A stretch of DNA of 64,000 nucleotides from Scytonema millei VB511283 (GTDB lineage: Bacteria > Cyanobacteriota > Cyanobacteriia > Cyanobacteriales > Chroococcidiopsidaceae), in NCBI RefSeq assembly GCF_000817735.3, contig NZ_JTJC03000004.1:124001-188000 (forward strand), given 5' to 3'. Within the stretch, counting starts at the first letter, position 1, and every line of letters starts with the position of its first letter. Below, in pieces: positions 46,035 through 55,299 of the stretch. Position numbers and translations under genes: made by a program. The notes beneath the pieces are model-generated. The model was given only the letters and a program-made list of their open reading frames with translations, was not told where the DNA came from and searched no databases.

Positions 46035-49000
46035 ATGGCTACCATGCCTCCAGCTAAATCTAAACGCGAGCGTGGTGTCATTCTCACTCCTCAAGGATGG
46101 CAAAAACTACAACGGGCAAAGCAAGCGGTAGAGGTAGAGTCGAACTGGGGTCGGCGCTTAACTCGCGAACAACTAAGCGATCGCACGGGTTTATCGCTAC
46201 ATACCATTTCCCGCATTCTCCAGCGCCAAGAACGGGTAGATCGGCAGTCGCTAGAGTGCTTTTTTCAAGCCTTCAGCCTAGAATTATCCTCGGGAGACTG
46301 TACCATATATGAGTTGCCTGTTCTAGGTGGGGCATCTGGGCAAGAGAATCGACACCAGGACTGGGGAGAAGCGATCGATGTCTCAACATTCTGCGGTCGA
46401 GAGGCAGAACTAGGACAACTGCGGCAATGGTTGCTGGAAGAACGCTGCCGTTTAGTAGCATTATTGGGGATTGGTGGCATTGGCAAGAGCGCGTTAGCGG
46501 TGAAGCTAGCGCAGCAAATTCAAAATGAGTTTGAACTTGTAATTTGGCGATCGCTCTCCAATGCACCGCTATTAGAAGAGTTACTCGAAAGCATATTGCA
46601 ATTTCTGCTCCAGAAGCGAGGAGAAGATCCAGCCCCACCTGCGAGCTTAAACGATAAATTATCAAAGCTGATGGAATGTTTGCGCTCCTCGCGCTGTCTG
46701 CTGATTCTAGACAATGCAGAAACAATTCTACAGTCTGGGAAAGCCGGACAGTATCGTGTCGGCTACGAGGGTTACGGTCAACTACTGCGCTATTTCGGGG
46801 AAGTGTCCCATCAAAGTTGCGCGATCGTTACGAGTCGAGAAAAGCCGAAAGAGGTAGCATTTCTCGAAGGCGAATGGCTACTGACGCGATCGCTACTGCT
46901 AAAAGGATTGAAACCAGCCCAAGGACGCGAGATATTTCGGCAAAAGGGTCAATTTACGGGAACCCAAACAGAGTGGAACCTCCTGGTGGCTCATTATGGG
47001 GGCAATCCACTAGCGTTGAAGTTGGTAGCAGCAGCAACCCAAGAACTATTTGACGGCAGAATTACTCCAGTTTTGCAGTATGTCGAACAAGGGATCTTAA
47101 TTTTTGAAGATATCCGCGATTTGCTAGAGCGGCAGTTTCAGCGCTTGTCAGCGGTCGAGCAAGAAGTCATGTATTGGCTGGCGCTGCATCGGGAACCGAT
47201 CGCGATCGCTCAGTTAGCAGAGGCGATGGTGACAACCGCCTATCAGCGCAAATTACCAGAAGCGATTGACTTTTTGTTAAGGAGATCTCTAATCGAAAAG
47301 GCTGCGTCTGCGCCGTTCGAGACAAGTGGCAAGAATCTGTCACTCCAACCAATGGTCATGGAGTATGTGACGGAGCGATTCGTCGAGCTGGTAGGTGCAG
47401 AATTGACAAGCCAGCAGCTCGATTTGTGCCAGCGGTTGCCATTGATGCAAGCACTTGCTAAAGACTACGTGCGGGAGACGCAAAGACGGCTGATCGTACA
47501 ACCTACGATTGAGCGTTTGCTGACTCAGTTAGGCAAACGACAAGCGATCGCGCAATTGCGGGAGTTGCCAAACCAACAGCGGCAACGATCGCGCTCTCAA
47601 TTGGGCTATGCAGGAGGTAATGCGATTAATCTGCTCGTACAGATGAAAACAAATTTGCGATCGCTTGACTTTTCAGAACTAGCAGTGTGGCAAGCTGATT
47701 TACGGCAAGTGAATTTATCTGGGGTAAATTTTGAAAAGGCAAATCTGCTGAAGTCTGCGTTTGCTGAAACCTTAAGAAGTGTAGTTTCAGTCGTATTTAG
47801 TCCCGATGGCAACCTCTTAGCAACGGGTGATGTAGATGGAAAAATTCGCTTATGGCAAGTCGTAGACGGCAAACAGCTTTTGACACTTGAGGGACACACG
47901 GGTTGGGTTTGGTCAGTTGCCTTCAGTCCTGATGGTTTAACTTTAGTCAGTGGCAGTCATGACACTTCGGTGCGGTTGTGGGATGTCCGTACTGGTCAAT
48001 GCTTGAAGGTTTTGCAGGCACACACGAGCGGCGTGCGATCGGTGGCTTGGAGTCCAGATAGTCAAACTATAGCGAGTGGTAGTTTCGATGCATCGATTCG
48101 GTTGTGGGATGTGACTGGTGAGTGTTGGCAAGTTTTGCACGGTCATACGAGCGGAGTTTGGTCTGTCACCTTTGCACCCAGTACGGATACTTGCGTTCTC
48201 GCGAGTGGCAGTCACGACACCTCGATCCGACTGTGGAATATTCGGACTGGTCGATGCTTGAAAGTCTTGCCAGGACATACAGGTGGCGTGCGATCGTTGG
48301 CTTGGAGTCCAGATAGTCAAACTATAGCGAGTGGTAGCGAAGACTCGTCAGTGCGATTGTGGGATGTGAGGCGCGGTCGGTGTCTTAAAACATTGTACGG
48401 GCATACAAATGGAGTTTGGTCTGTTGCCTTTGCACCGGGTCAAGAGACGAGCGCTCTTTTAGGCGATCGCATTCTCGCTAGTAGCAGTGCTGATTCCTTA
48501 ATCCGGTTGTGGGATGTCAATAGCGGTCAGTGTCTCAAGGCGTTATCGGGACATACTAACTGGGTTTGGGCAGTTGCTTTTAGTCCGAATGGTATTGCCT
48601 TAGCCAGTGGCAGCCACGATGCTTCTGTACGATTGTGGGATGTAAAAAGCGGTCGATGTCTGAAAGCTTTATGCGGCTCTACTAATGGCATCCGCTCGGT
48701 CAGTTTCAATTTGGATAGTAGTACCCTAGCTAGTGGTAGCGAAGACGCGATCGTGCATTTATGGGATGTCAAGAGTGGTAAGTGTATGCAAGTGCTACAC
48801 GGTCATTCTAAGGAGGTGCGATCGGTTACCTATGCACCTGTAGATTCCAGTAGCAGTCAAGATGGTAGCATCTTGGCAAGTAGTAGTGCCGATTTCTCAA
48901 TCAAATTGTGGAACGTGCAGCGGGGTCAGTGTCTCCAAACACTAAACGGACATACCAATTGGGTATTTTCTGTTATTTTCAGCCCTGATGGTCAAACTTT

Positions 49001-49712
49001 GGCTAGTGGTAGCTTCGATCGCTCGGTGCGATTGTGGGATGTCAAGAGCGGTGAATGCCTGCAAATTTTACAGGGTCACACTGATTGGGTCTGGTCGGTC
49101 AGCTTTAGCCCAATCCCCCCATCGGAAGGTTTAGGGGGGATCTTAGCTAGTGGTAGTGCTGATGCGTCGATCCGTTTGTGGGATGTCAACAGCGGTGAAT
49201 GTCTGCAAATTTTACGCGGTCATGCTGGTTGGGTCTGGTCGGTCAGCTTCAGCCCAATTCCCCCATCGGAAGGTTTAGGGGGGATCTTAGCTAGTGGCGG
49301 TGCTGATGCGTCGATTCGTTTGTGGGATGTCAACAGCGGTGAATGTCTGCAAATTTTACGCGGTCATACCAGTGGGGTACGCTCGGTTGCCTTCAGTCCA
49401 GACGGCATGATGTTGGCTAGCGGTAGCGATGATTGCTCGGTGCGATTGTGGGATGTGGTGAGTGGCGAATGTCTGCAAGTGTTATTGGGTCATACGAGTT
49501 GGGTGTATTCAGTGACTTTCAGCCCCGATCGCCTGTTGCTGGCTAGTGGTAGCCAAGATGAAACGATCGCGCTTTGGGATCTTGGTTCGGGTCAGTGCCT
49601 ACAAACGCTACGAGCCGACCGACTCTATGAAGGCATGAAGATTGCAGGTGCGGTCGGTTTAACCTCAGCTCAAACAGCTACGTTGTTGGCATTAGGGGCA
49701 GTCGATCGTTAA
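46035..49712 (+). CDS. HTH, NB-ARC NTPase and WD40 repeat protein
   Basis: A 1225-residue STAND-type protein. Residues 10-90 hold a helix-turn-helix (LSDRTGLSLHTISRILQRQE). The NB-ARC domain has Walker A GIGGIGKSALAV and Walker B CLLILDNAE, then a winged helix (LERQFQRLSAVEQEVMYWLA). A pentapeptide-like stretch (LRQVNLSGVNFEKANLLKSA) leads into 14 WD40 repeats, enough for two seven-bladed propellers. Such proteins are sensors that oligomerise on ligand binding; cyanobacteria have many, most without known roles. Blades 11 and 12 contain an inserted PIPPSEGLGG. Start at ATG 46035; TTG 46029 is an alternative. Confidence 0.92.
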   Translation: MATMPPAKSKRERGVILTPQGWQKLQRAKQAVEVESNWGRRLTREQLSDRTGLSLHTISRILQRQERVDRQSLECFFQAFSLELSSGDCTIYELPVLGGASGQENRHQDWGEAIDVSTFCGREAELGQLRQWLLEERCRLVALLGIGGIGKSALAVKLAQQIQNEFELVIWRSLSNAPLLEELLESILQFLLQKRGEDPAPPASLNDKLSKLMECLRSSRCLLILDNAETILQSGKAGQYRVGYEGYGQLLRYFGEVSHQSCAIVTSREKPKEVAFLEGEWLLTRSLLLKGLKPAQGREIFRQKGQFTGTQTEWNLLVAHYGGNPLALKLVAAATQELFDGRITPVLQYVEQGILIFEDIRDLLERQFQRLSAVEQEVMYWLALHREPIAIAQLAEAMVTTAYQRKLPEAIDFLLRRSLIEKAASAPFETSGKNLSLQPMVMEYVTERFVELVGAELTSQQLDLCQRLPLMQALAKDYVRETQRRLIVQPTIERLLTQLGKRQAIAQLRELPNQQRQRSRSQLGYAGGNAINLLVQMKTNLRSLDFSELAVWQADLRQVNLSGVNFEKANLLKSAFAETLRSVVSVVFSPDGNLLATGDVDGKIRLWQVVDGKQLLTLEGHTGWVWSVAFSPDGLTLVSGSHDTSVRLWDVRTGQCLKVLQAHTSGVRSVAWSPDSQTIASGSFDASIRLWDVTGECWQVLHGHTSGVWSVTFAPSTDTCVLASGSHDTSIRLWNIRTGRCLKVLPGHTGGVRSLAWSPDSQTIASGSEDSSVRLWDVRRGRCLKTLYGHTNGVWSVAFAPGQETSALLGDRILASSSADSLIRLWDVNSGQCLKALSGHTNWVWAVAFSPNGIALASGSHDASVRLWDVKSGRCLKALCGSTNGIRSVSFNLDSSTLASGSEDAIVHLWDVKSGKCMQVLHGHSKEVRSVTYAPVDSSSSQDGSILASSSADFSIKLWNVQRGQCLQTLNGHTNWVFSVIFSPDGQTLASGSFDRSVRLWDVKSGECLQILQGHTDWVWSVSFSPIPPSEGLGGILASGSADASIRLWDVNSGECLQILRGHAGWVWSVSFSPIPPSEGLGGILASGGADASIRLWDVNSGECLQILRGHTSGVRSVAFSPDGMMLASGSDDCSVRLWDVVSGECLQVLLGHTSWVYSVTFSPDRLLLASGSQDETIALWDLGSGQCLQTLRADRLYEGMKIAGAVGLTSAQTATLLALGAVDR

Positions 49713-49782
49713 GTTAGTACCTAAGTGGGCGATCTTGCCTGGTCAAAATTCAGAATTATGCCGAAGCTAGATATAAGAAATC

Positions 49783-49850
49783 GTAGGGGCGGGTTTTGAC
49801 CAAAAATCTACAGCTCAAGTTGTGAATCTATTAGCTAAACCCGCCCGTAC
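49783..49850. repeat. GC-rich inverted-repeat element (single copy)
   Basis: Ends gtaggggcgggttttgac and ctaaacccgcccgtac with an interior unlike the other copies. It lies between the NB-ARC gene and the dioxygenase gene. Confidence 0.85.
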
Positions 49851-49969
49851 AGGAAATTGGAGAGCAGGGGCTTTTGCATAAATCGAGCGATCGCCACCCA
49901 TGTAGAGGAGAGGAAAAGGTTTGGATTTGACCCAGACACAGATGAATTTTCAGTTGGAGGAGTTAAGTC

Positions 49970-50821
49970 ATGCAAATTACTCTCGACAACATTACTCAAA
50001 CAGTCATCGATCACGGTGATGGTGGCAAGGCGCACCCGCGACTTTACGAAATTTACCGCAGCCTAATTACACATCTGCACGCCTTTGCTAAAGAAGTGAA
50101 TTTAACCGAGCAAGAGTTGCAGTATGGGCGCGATTTTCTCAATCGGGCAAGTCACCATACTCAAGAGATTCCCAATGGGGAAATTCATATGCTGACGGAC
50201 TTGATCGGCATCTCCGAACTAGTGGAACTGTTACACGACGCAAACGGTACAGCAACAGAAAGCAATCTGGAAGGTCCGATGTACGTACCGGATACGCCAG
50301 AACGCAACATGGGCGATCGCCTGGGGATAGATAAAGCAGGCGAACCGCTGATTCTTTCAGGCTACGTATTAGACTTAGACGGTAAGCCAATCGCTAACGC
50401 GATCGTCGATGTTTGGCAACCAAACTCTCAAGGACTCTACGATCTTCAAGATCCATCCCAACCAAAAGATAACTTTCGCGGTCGTTTCCGAACCAAAGCG
50501 GATGGAATATATACATTTGAAACTGTAGTTCCAACAGGGTATCACATTCCCGCTAGCGGACCCTGCGGCGAGGTATTGGAGCTATTAGGACGGCATACTT
50601 GGCGGGCTGCACACATCCATGTTAAGCTCAGCGCTCCTGGCTACACTCCGCTAACAACACAGATATTTATTGCTGGCGATCCCCACATCGATTCCGATAC
50701 AACTTTCTCAGTCAAAACTGCGATCGCCTCTTTGCAAAAACACGATGCCGTTGACGAACTGATGGCAAGCGGTCGGCACGTACCGTTTTATACTACAAAT
50801 TTTAATTTTGTGTTGCGATGA
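49970..50821 (+). CDS. Intradiol ring-cleavage dioxygenase (hydroxyquinol 1,2-dioxygenase-like)
   Basis: A 283-residue non-heme Fe(III) enzyme. The N-terminal helical cap (RLYEIYRSLITHLHAFAKEV) and the catalytic beta domain are those of the catechol/hydroxyquinol 1,2-dioxygenase group. Iron ligands are visible: Tyr in GLYDLQDP, Tyr in TGYHIPASGPCG and two His in RAAHIHVKLSAPGY. It splits an aromatic diol between the hydroxyls. GGAGGAG precedes ATG 49970. No other aromatic catabolism genes are near, so the substrate could be a plant or microbial phenolic, or the enzyme may be recruited for detoxification. Confidence 0.9.
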   Translation: MQITLDNITQTVIDHGDGGKAHPRLYEIYRSLITHLHAFAKEVNLTEQELQYGRDFLNRASHHTQEIPNGEIHMLTDLIGISELVELLHDANGTATESNLEGPMYVPDTPERNMGDRLGIDKAGEPLILSGYVLDLDGKPIANAIVDVWQPNSQGLYDLQDPSQPKDNFRGRFRTKADGIYTFETVVPTGYHIPASGPCGEVLELLGRHTWRAAHIHVKLSAPGYTPLTTQIFIAGDPHIDSDTTFSVKTAIASLQKHDAVDELMASGRHVPFYTTNFNFVLR

Positions 50822-50838
50822 TGGTGAGTCGGGAGTCG

Positions 50839-50866
50839 GTAGGGGCGCACAGCCGTGCGCCCGTAC
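50839..50866. repeat. Short GC-rich palindrome (gtaggggcgcacagccgtgcgcccgtac)
   Basis: A 28-base hairpin whose outer bases (gtaggggcg / cgcccgtac) match the GTAGGGGCGGGTTT family but whose interior is minimal. It is embedded between gagtcgg heptamers directly upstream of the lipocalin-like gene. Confidence 0.7.
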
Positions 50867-50882
50867 TAGGGAGTCGGGACAA

Positions 50883-51332
50883 ATGACAAACAACCAACTT
50901 TTAGGAACTTGGAAACTAATTTCAGCGATCGCCATCCTTCCTGATGGAACTATTGAGCCTGATGTGTATGGAAATAATCCAGTTGGATATATTACTTATA
51001 CGCCTGACAGTCGAATGATGGTGATGTTTGCCAGGAGCGATCGCACTCCCTTCAGTATAGATGTCAAGTCACCGTTGGGTAAGGATATACAAAAACTACC
51101 AGTCGCGGAACTAGCAGCAGCTTTTACTAGCTTCAATGCTTATGCTGGGACGTACAAAATAAATGGAAATACTGTAGTTCATCACATTGAAATAGCGTCA
51201 ATTCCCAATCGATTAGGTACAGACTTAGTTCGCACTTTTAGCTTCAATGGCGATCGAGTCACCCTGAAAACGCCACCTACTCTAAGCGATGGTGTTGTCA
51301 AAGTTTTTGAATTGGTATGGAAACGAGTTTGA
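50883..51332 (+). CDS. Lipocalin-like domain protein
   Basis: A 149-residue protein matching the Lipocalin_5 pattern: LLGTWKLISA at the start, GYITYTPDSRMMVMFARSDR, then YAGTYKINGNTVVHHIEIAS and a final VFELVWKRV. It should be a cytoplasmic beta-barrel binding a small hydrophobic ligand. The gene follows the dioxygenase by about 60 bases on the same strand. I set the start at ATG 50883, since the upstream frame is translated repeat. Confidence 0.82.
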   Translation: MTNNQLLGTWKLISAIAILPDGTIEPDVYGNNPVGYITYTPDSRMMVMFARSDRTPFSIDVKSPLGKDIQKLPVAELAAAFTSFNAYAGTYKINGNTVVHHIEIASIPNRLGTDLVRTFSFNGDRVTLKTPPTLSDGVVKVFELVWKRV

Positions 51333-51407
51333 GCAGTCACAATTCATCCAAGCACCCAATTTCCTCGCTACTCAATCAACTCTATCCATTTTAGAGGAAG
51401 TCATTTT

Positions 51408-52145
51408 ATGCGAGTCAAACTTAGCCTCGCCTTGACTATAATCTTCGCGAGTTCGTTCGGCAATCCTATGTTAGTGCTGTCACAGGGCGATCGCTCAGTC
51501 AGCATTTTTAATCAACAACAAATCGACGGCTCAAGTCGAGGTAGACCAGGTAGAAGAGAGGGAACGGGTAGCCGTGGTGATTGTCCGGTGGCGAATATTC
51601 CGCTCACGGCTTTAGTCCCCGCTAATAACTCAGGTTTAGCAGTAGAAGAGAATCCTACTTTTTGGTTTTACGTACCTGCTATCTCCCAAAAGACGGTTTG
51701 GGGAGAATTTTCCTTGCAGAACGAACAAAATCAAAATGTCGATCGCATCACTTTCTCGTTACCCAACAAATCGGGCATTATCAACGTGAAATCGCCATCC
51801 ACAAAACCTTTAGAAATTGACAAAACGTATTATTGGTATTTTAAACTTTACTGCGATCGCCAAAAATTGTCTGCTCCCGTTTTTGTCTACGGACGAGTAC
51901 GACGGGTAGCACCGTCACCTAATTTAAAAAACAGCTTAAAAGCCGCGATCGCACCACTAGACCGCGTGACTCTCTACGCTCAAAATGGGATTTGGTACTC
52001 AGCCCTCACTGAATTAGCGCAACTCCGTCAAACTCAACCCCAAAACATAACTCTCGATCGCCACTGGACTGACATATTAAGCGACGTTGGCTTAGAAAAA
52101 CTATCTAAAGAACCAATATTAAAAGTCGTAAGTCGTAAGTCGTAA
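51408..52145 (+). CDS. DUF928 family exported protein
   Basis: A 245-residue protein. A signal peptide (LSLALTIIFASSFGNPMLVL) is followed by a Gly/Arg-rich stretch, then the DUF928 core: CPVANIPLTALVPANNSGLA, PTFWFYVPAI, FSLPNKSGIINVK and YYWYFKLYCDRQKLSAPVFV. DUF928 genes are often near CHAT and haemagglutinin-like genes in cyanobacteria; here one converges on a CHAT gene. The function is unknown. The last residues (VVSRKS) and stop come from the taagtcg repeat. Confidence 0.85.
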   Translation: MRVKLSLALTIIFASSFGNPMLVLSQGDRSVSIFNQQQIDGSSRGRPGRREGTGSRGDCPVANIPLTALVPANNSGLAVEENPTFWFYVPAISQKTVWGEFSLQNEQNQNVDRITFSLPNKSGIINVKSPSTKPLEIDKTYYWYFKLYCDRQKLSAPVFVYGRVRRVAPSPNLKNSLKAAIAPLDRVTLYAQNGIWYSALTELAQLRQTQPQNITLDRHWTDILSDVGLEKLSKEPILKVVSRKS

Positions 52146-52196
52146 GTCGTAAGTCGTAAGTAACTGATAACTGATAACTGATAACTGATAACTGTC
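52124..52196. repeat. Heptamer tract (taagtcg then aactgat) between convergent genes
   Basis: About five copies of gtaagtc then about four of aactgat. The first part forms the 3' end of the DUF928 reading frame; the second reaches the stop codon of the CHAT gene on the other strand. Confidence 0.85.
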
Positions 52197-55100
52197 AAAG
52201 CCAATTTCCCACTAAAACATACGCAGCCCAAAAATAGGGAATTTCATAATTTTTCAATAGCGTTAGTTGAGCGCGACGTAAGGCTTCGGCTTTAGTGACT
52301 GTGGCGTTTTCTAATTCTTGGTAGAAATGAGTCATCAATTCAGCAGTAGAGCGATCGTCTACCGACCACAGTGTTGCTAGAGTACTCCGCGCCCCTGCAC
52401 GAACGGCAATTCCAGCTAATCCCAAGGCAGCTTGGCGATCGCCCGCAGCTGTTTGACAGGCACTGAGAACTAACAATTCGATCGCTTTAGGTTGGCGTTG
52501 ACTGCTTAATTGCAACAATTTATCAAAATCTTTGACTTTAATGAGTTGTTCCCAAGCAAGAATGAAAGTTTCTTCAGCATTGGAACTAAATTCGCCATGA
52601 GTAGCAATATGAACGACAGAAAACTCAGCCGCATCTATCTGACTTTGAATATTTTGTTTAGTGAAAGCTTGGTTGAGAAGTTCTTCACTATTAGGAACTT
52701 TATTTTGAATTTGCTGCAATTCCAGTAGGACATTTTCGAGTGGAGAGAAATTTCGTCCAGCAATTTGGCGTTCTTTGCTAATTCCAGCAATGAGAACTTT
52801 AAGTCTTTGTCGTTGTAAAGGTTGAGGATCGACCAGTTGCAAACCAGGAGCAAGGGCGATCGCATATTTTTCGATCAGATATTGTTTTTGCTGTTTATCA
52901 TAAAGTACTGCCATTGGTATATTCCGCAAAGAACCATCCAGTACGAATACCAAGGTTTTGATTTTTTGGCGATCGAATTCGGTGACAAAGGGTTGAATTA
53001 GCCAGTCATACACCTGCTGAGACAATTCTTTAATATCATTAATTCGGTCTGGTTCTACTAAGAATAATTGCAATTTTTCTATACTATCTTCGATTTCTTG
53101 ACGCGATCTATAAGTTGTGTAATGGCGTAGTTCTGTTTGATTTGGCAACTTAACAATGACTTCCAAGCGGTCTGGTAAGATAATCGGATAAACGACTGCT
53201 GCTGTCGGATCTGTTTTGTCAACTACTTCGTCAATCTGTCTCGGCTTAGCCTGCAAACAAGCTTCACGAAAGAAGTTTTCTAGTTCAGTTAACTGAAGCG
53301 CTTCAATTGCATTTCTGGCTTGTTGTAAGTTTTGTTGCTGAATTTGTGTGGTGCGTGATGCAGAATTGCGACTCCCGACTCCCGACTCCCAACTCCCGCT
53401 TTCCGATCGCAAAAGCAGATCGACTAATTGCCGATAGACGGGTTCTACGCTGTTTCTAAAGGAAAATTGGATGTCTGGATTGAGAGCGACGAGATCGCTG
53501 CGTAGAGATTGTAATGTATTGACTGCTTCAGTGTAGGAGGCGATCGCACCTTTTAAATCTCCTTGTAGTTTGAGTAGATACCCTGACTGCCACTGCCACA
53601 AATAAACGATATCATTTGCTTGGATTGCTTGGGCTAGTGTCAAAGCTTGTGTTGTTAATTCTTGGGCATATTGTAGAGACGATTTGTGTAACGTTTGTGC
53701 GTCTTCTGGTAAATCCTGGGATTCTAAATACAATCCACCCAAAGCACCCAAAGCATAAGCTTGCGATCGCACATCACCAATGCTGCGGGCTTGTTGAATG
53801 GCGGTGGCGAAAATTTGAGCAATTTCTTTCCAGGTGAGAGCATTGTTAACAGTGGCGTGTTTCAAACACCCCAGGCTTTGAGCCAAGTTGATTTGAGCAA
53901 AGATGGTGGCATGACTGGGCGATAAATTCGTCAGTTCTGGTTGTAGGTTAGTCCATATTTTATGGATCTGCGCTCGCTGCTGGAGTTCTAGTAATATATT
54001 TATTTGATTGACTTTTGCTTGAATTCGTGATGCGGGCAAGGGTGAAGCGATCGCTGCTGCTTGATAATATCGCTCAGCCCTTTGATAGTGAGAAATTGCA
54101 GCGTTTTGGCTCAATTTCTCATTTAGTTGACCGATATTACAGCGTAACGAAGGATATATGTCTTCATTGACCATATTTTGCCGCATTTGGACTCGATTAC
54201 CCCAAGCGCGCTCTGTATTGCCCAAGCTGAGTAATGCTGCACTTATTTCTGAGGGAGATTTTAAACGTTTGGCGAGATCCAAACTTTGTTGTAACACTTT
54301 CATCGACTGCTCTAAATTGCCAACCAATTGCAGCACATCGCCCAAATTGCGTAAGGCAATGGCTTTGAGTAATGAATCTGGCTGTTGCTCTAGAGTTTGA
54401 CTGACTTGCTCTAATGTTGCTAGGGCTTGACGGTAGAAACCTAAACTTTGCCGTGCAAGACTTTGGTTAATTAAGGTGCGAGCGATCGCAACTTTATCGT
54501 CGAGGCGATCGTATATGCTAGCAGCTTGTTGCCAAGTTTCTAAAGCTGGTGCTGCCTGTCCTAGTTTGAGTTGTAAATCGGCTTGAATTTCCAGGGTTTG
54601 AGCTAAGATTTTGAGATTTTGAGCTGGTAATTGGTAATTGGTAGTTGGTAGTTGGTAGTTGGTGGTTGACTGTTGACTTTCTGCTGGCTCTCTTTCTTCT
54701 CCAGCTCCCTCAGCTTCCTCAGCCTCCTCAGCTCCCTCAGCTCTCTTCTCAGCTGGATATCCTAAAAGATTAAGACTAAAGGCGATCGCTTGTGTTGCTT
54801 TTTCCCATTGTCCGAGTTGTTGGTAGATAAGAGAAAGATTGCTCAGGGCGATCGCCTGTTGCAGTTTATCTCCTTGAGTTTGAAAAGCTGAGGCGGCTTG
54901 CTGCAAAACTGTAACGGTGGCTGAGAATTGTCCAGACTTGTAGAGTTCTCGCCCGCGATCGAGTAATGCTTGAGCATCTGGCTGATTTTGGGCAATTGGA
55001 CTTTCGATTGCTTGAGCCGATCGAAGTGTAAGCCTGAAGATATGTCCATCTATTTTGGGGATAATTCCCCCAGCAACGATCGATGCAATTGAGACAACAA

Positions 55101-55299
55101 TTACAAACTGACACCACCCGATCTTGCGATCGCTCCTAGCTCCCCTTTTTAAGGGGGTTTGAGGGGATCTCTTAGCCCCCCTTTCCAAGGGGGGTTGGGG
55201 GGATCTGCCCTGCCGAAGTCGAGACACAGCAATACCAGCCGCCCTCAATACAGCGCGTGCTTTGTGAAAAATCCGCAGCAGTCTTCTGTGTTTAATCAC
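52195..55299 (-). CDS. TPR protein with C-terminal CHAT (caspase-like) protease domain
   Basis: A protein of about 1034 residues. Near the N-terminus a helix (FVIVVSIASIVAGGIIPKID) suggests membrane anchoring or export. Many TPR units follow (ALLDRGRELYKSGQFSATV). The CHAT domain has the caspase-like dyad, His in HIATHGEFS about 133 residues and Cys in VLSACQTAAGD about 86 residues from the end. Its GTG start at 55299 overlaps the adhesin stop codon; another GTG at 55347 is in frame. Repeats are built into the coding region: PQPPLERGAKRSPQTPLKRG early on, and EEAEEAEGAGEERE with [12 protein letters not shown] in the TPR region. Confidence 0.88.
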   Translation of the reverse strand: MIKHRRLLRIFHKARAVLRAAGIAVSRLRQGRSPQPPLERGAKRSPQTPLKRGARSDRKIGWCQFVIVVSIASIVAGGIIPKIDGHIFRLTLRSAQAIESPIAQNQPDAQALLDRGRELYKSGQFSATVTVLQQAASAFQTQGDKLQQAIALSNLSLIYQQLGQWEKATQAIAFSLNLLGYPAEKRAEGAEEAEEAEGAGEEREPAESQQSTTNYQLPTTNYQLPAQNLKILAQTLEIQADLQLKLGQAAPALETWQQAASIYDRLDDKVAIARTLINQSLARQSLGFYRQALATLEQVSQTLEQQPDSLLKAIALRNLGDVLQLVGNLEQSMKVLQQSLDLAKRLKSPSEISAALLSLGNTERAWGNRVQMRQNMVNEDIYPSLRCNIGQLNEKLSQNAAISHYQRAERYYQAAAIASPLPASRIQAKVNQINILLELQQRAQIHKIWTNLQPELTNLSPSHATIFAQINLAQSLGCLKHATVNNALTWKEIAQIFATAIQQARSIGDVRSQAYALGALGGLYLESQDLPEDAQTLHKSSLQYAQELTTQALTLAQAIQANDIVYLWQWQSGYLLKLQGDLKGAIASYTEAVNTLQSLRSDLVALNPDIQFSFRNSVEPVYRQLVDLLLRSESGSWESGVGSRNSASRTTQIQQQNLQQARNAIEALQLTELENFFREACLQAKPRQIDEVVDKTDPTAAVVYPIILPDRLEVIVKLPNQTELRHYTTYRSRQEIEDSIEKLQLFLVEPDRINDIKELSQQVYDWLIQPFVTEFDRQKIKTLVFVLDGSLRNIPMAVLYDKQQKQYLIEKYAIALAPGLQLVDPQPLQRQRLKVLIAGISKERQIAGRNFSPLENVLLELQQIQNKVPNSEELLNQAFTKQNIQSQIDAAEFSVVHIATHGEFSSNAEETFILAWEQLIKVKDFDKLLQLSSQRQPKAIELLVLSACQTAAGDRQAALGLAGIAVRAGARSTLATLWSVDDRSTAELMTHFYQELENATVTKAEALRRAQLTLLKNYEIPYFWAAYVLVGNWL
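54620..54752. repeat. Heptamer-type repeats inside the TPR-CHAT gene
   Basis: ttggtag/ggtagtt arrays and agctccctcagc-type units fall between two TPRs and encode EGAEEAEEAEGAGEERE and [14 protein letters not shown]. The frame is kept, so total inserted length is a multiple of three. Confidence 0.8.
55139..55225. repeat. Two poly-C/poly-G palindromic units inside the 5' part of the CHAT gene
   Basis: ccccttttttaaggggg-type and cccccctttccaagggggg-type hairpins, each followed by gggatct, end in gccgaagtcgagac. The end (tgccgWagtcgagac) is shared with the tandem repeats at 57901-58137, so both are the same element family. They encode RSPQPPLERGAKRSPQTPLK. Confidence 0.8.

Noticed and set aside
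46035-49712. Calling the NB-ARC protein an Avs-type antiphage sensor
   Set aside because: It has an HTH rather than a nuclease or protease effector and its WD40 region differs from the Avs TPR-type sensor.
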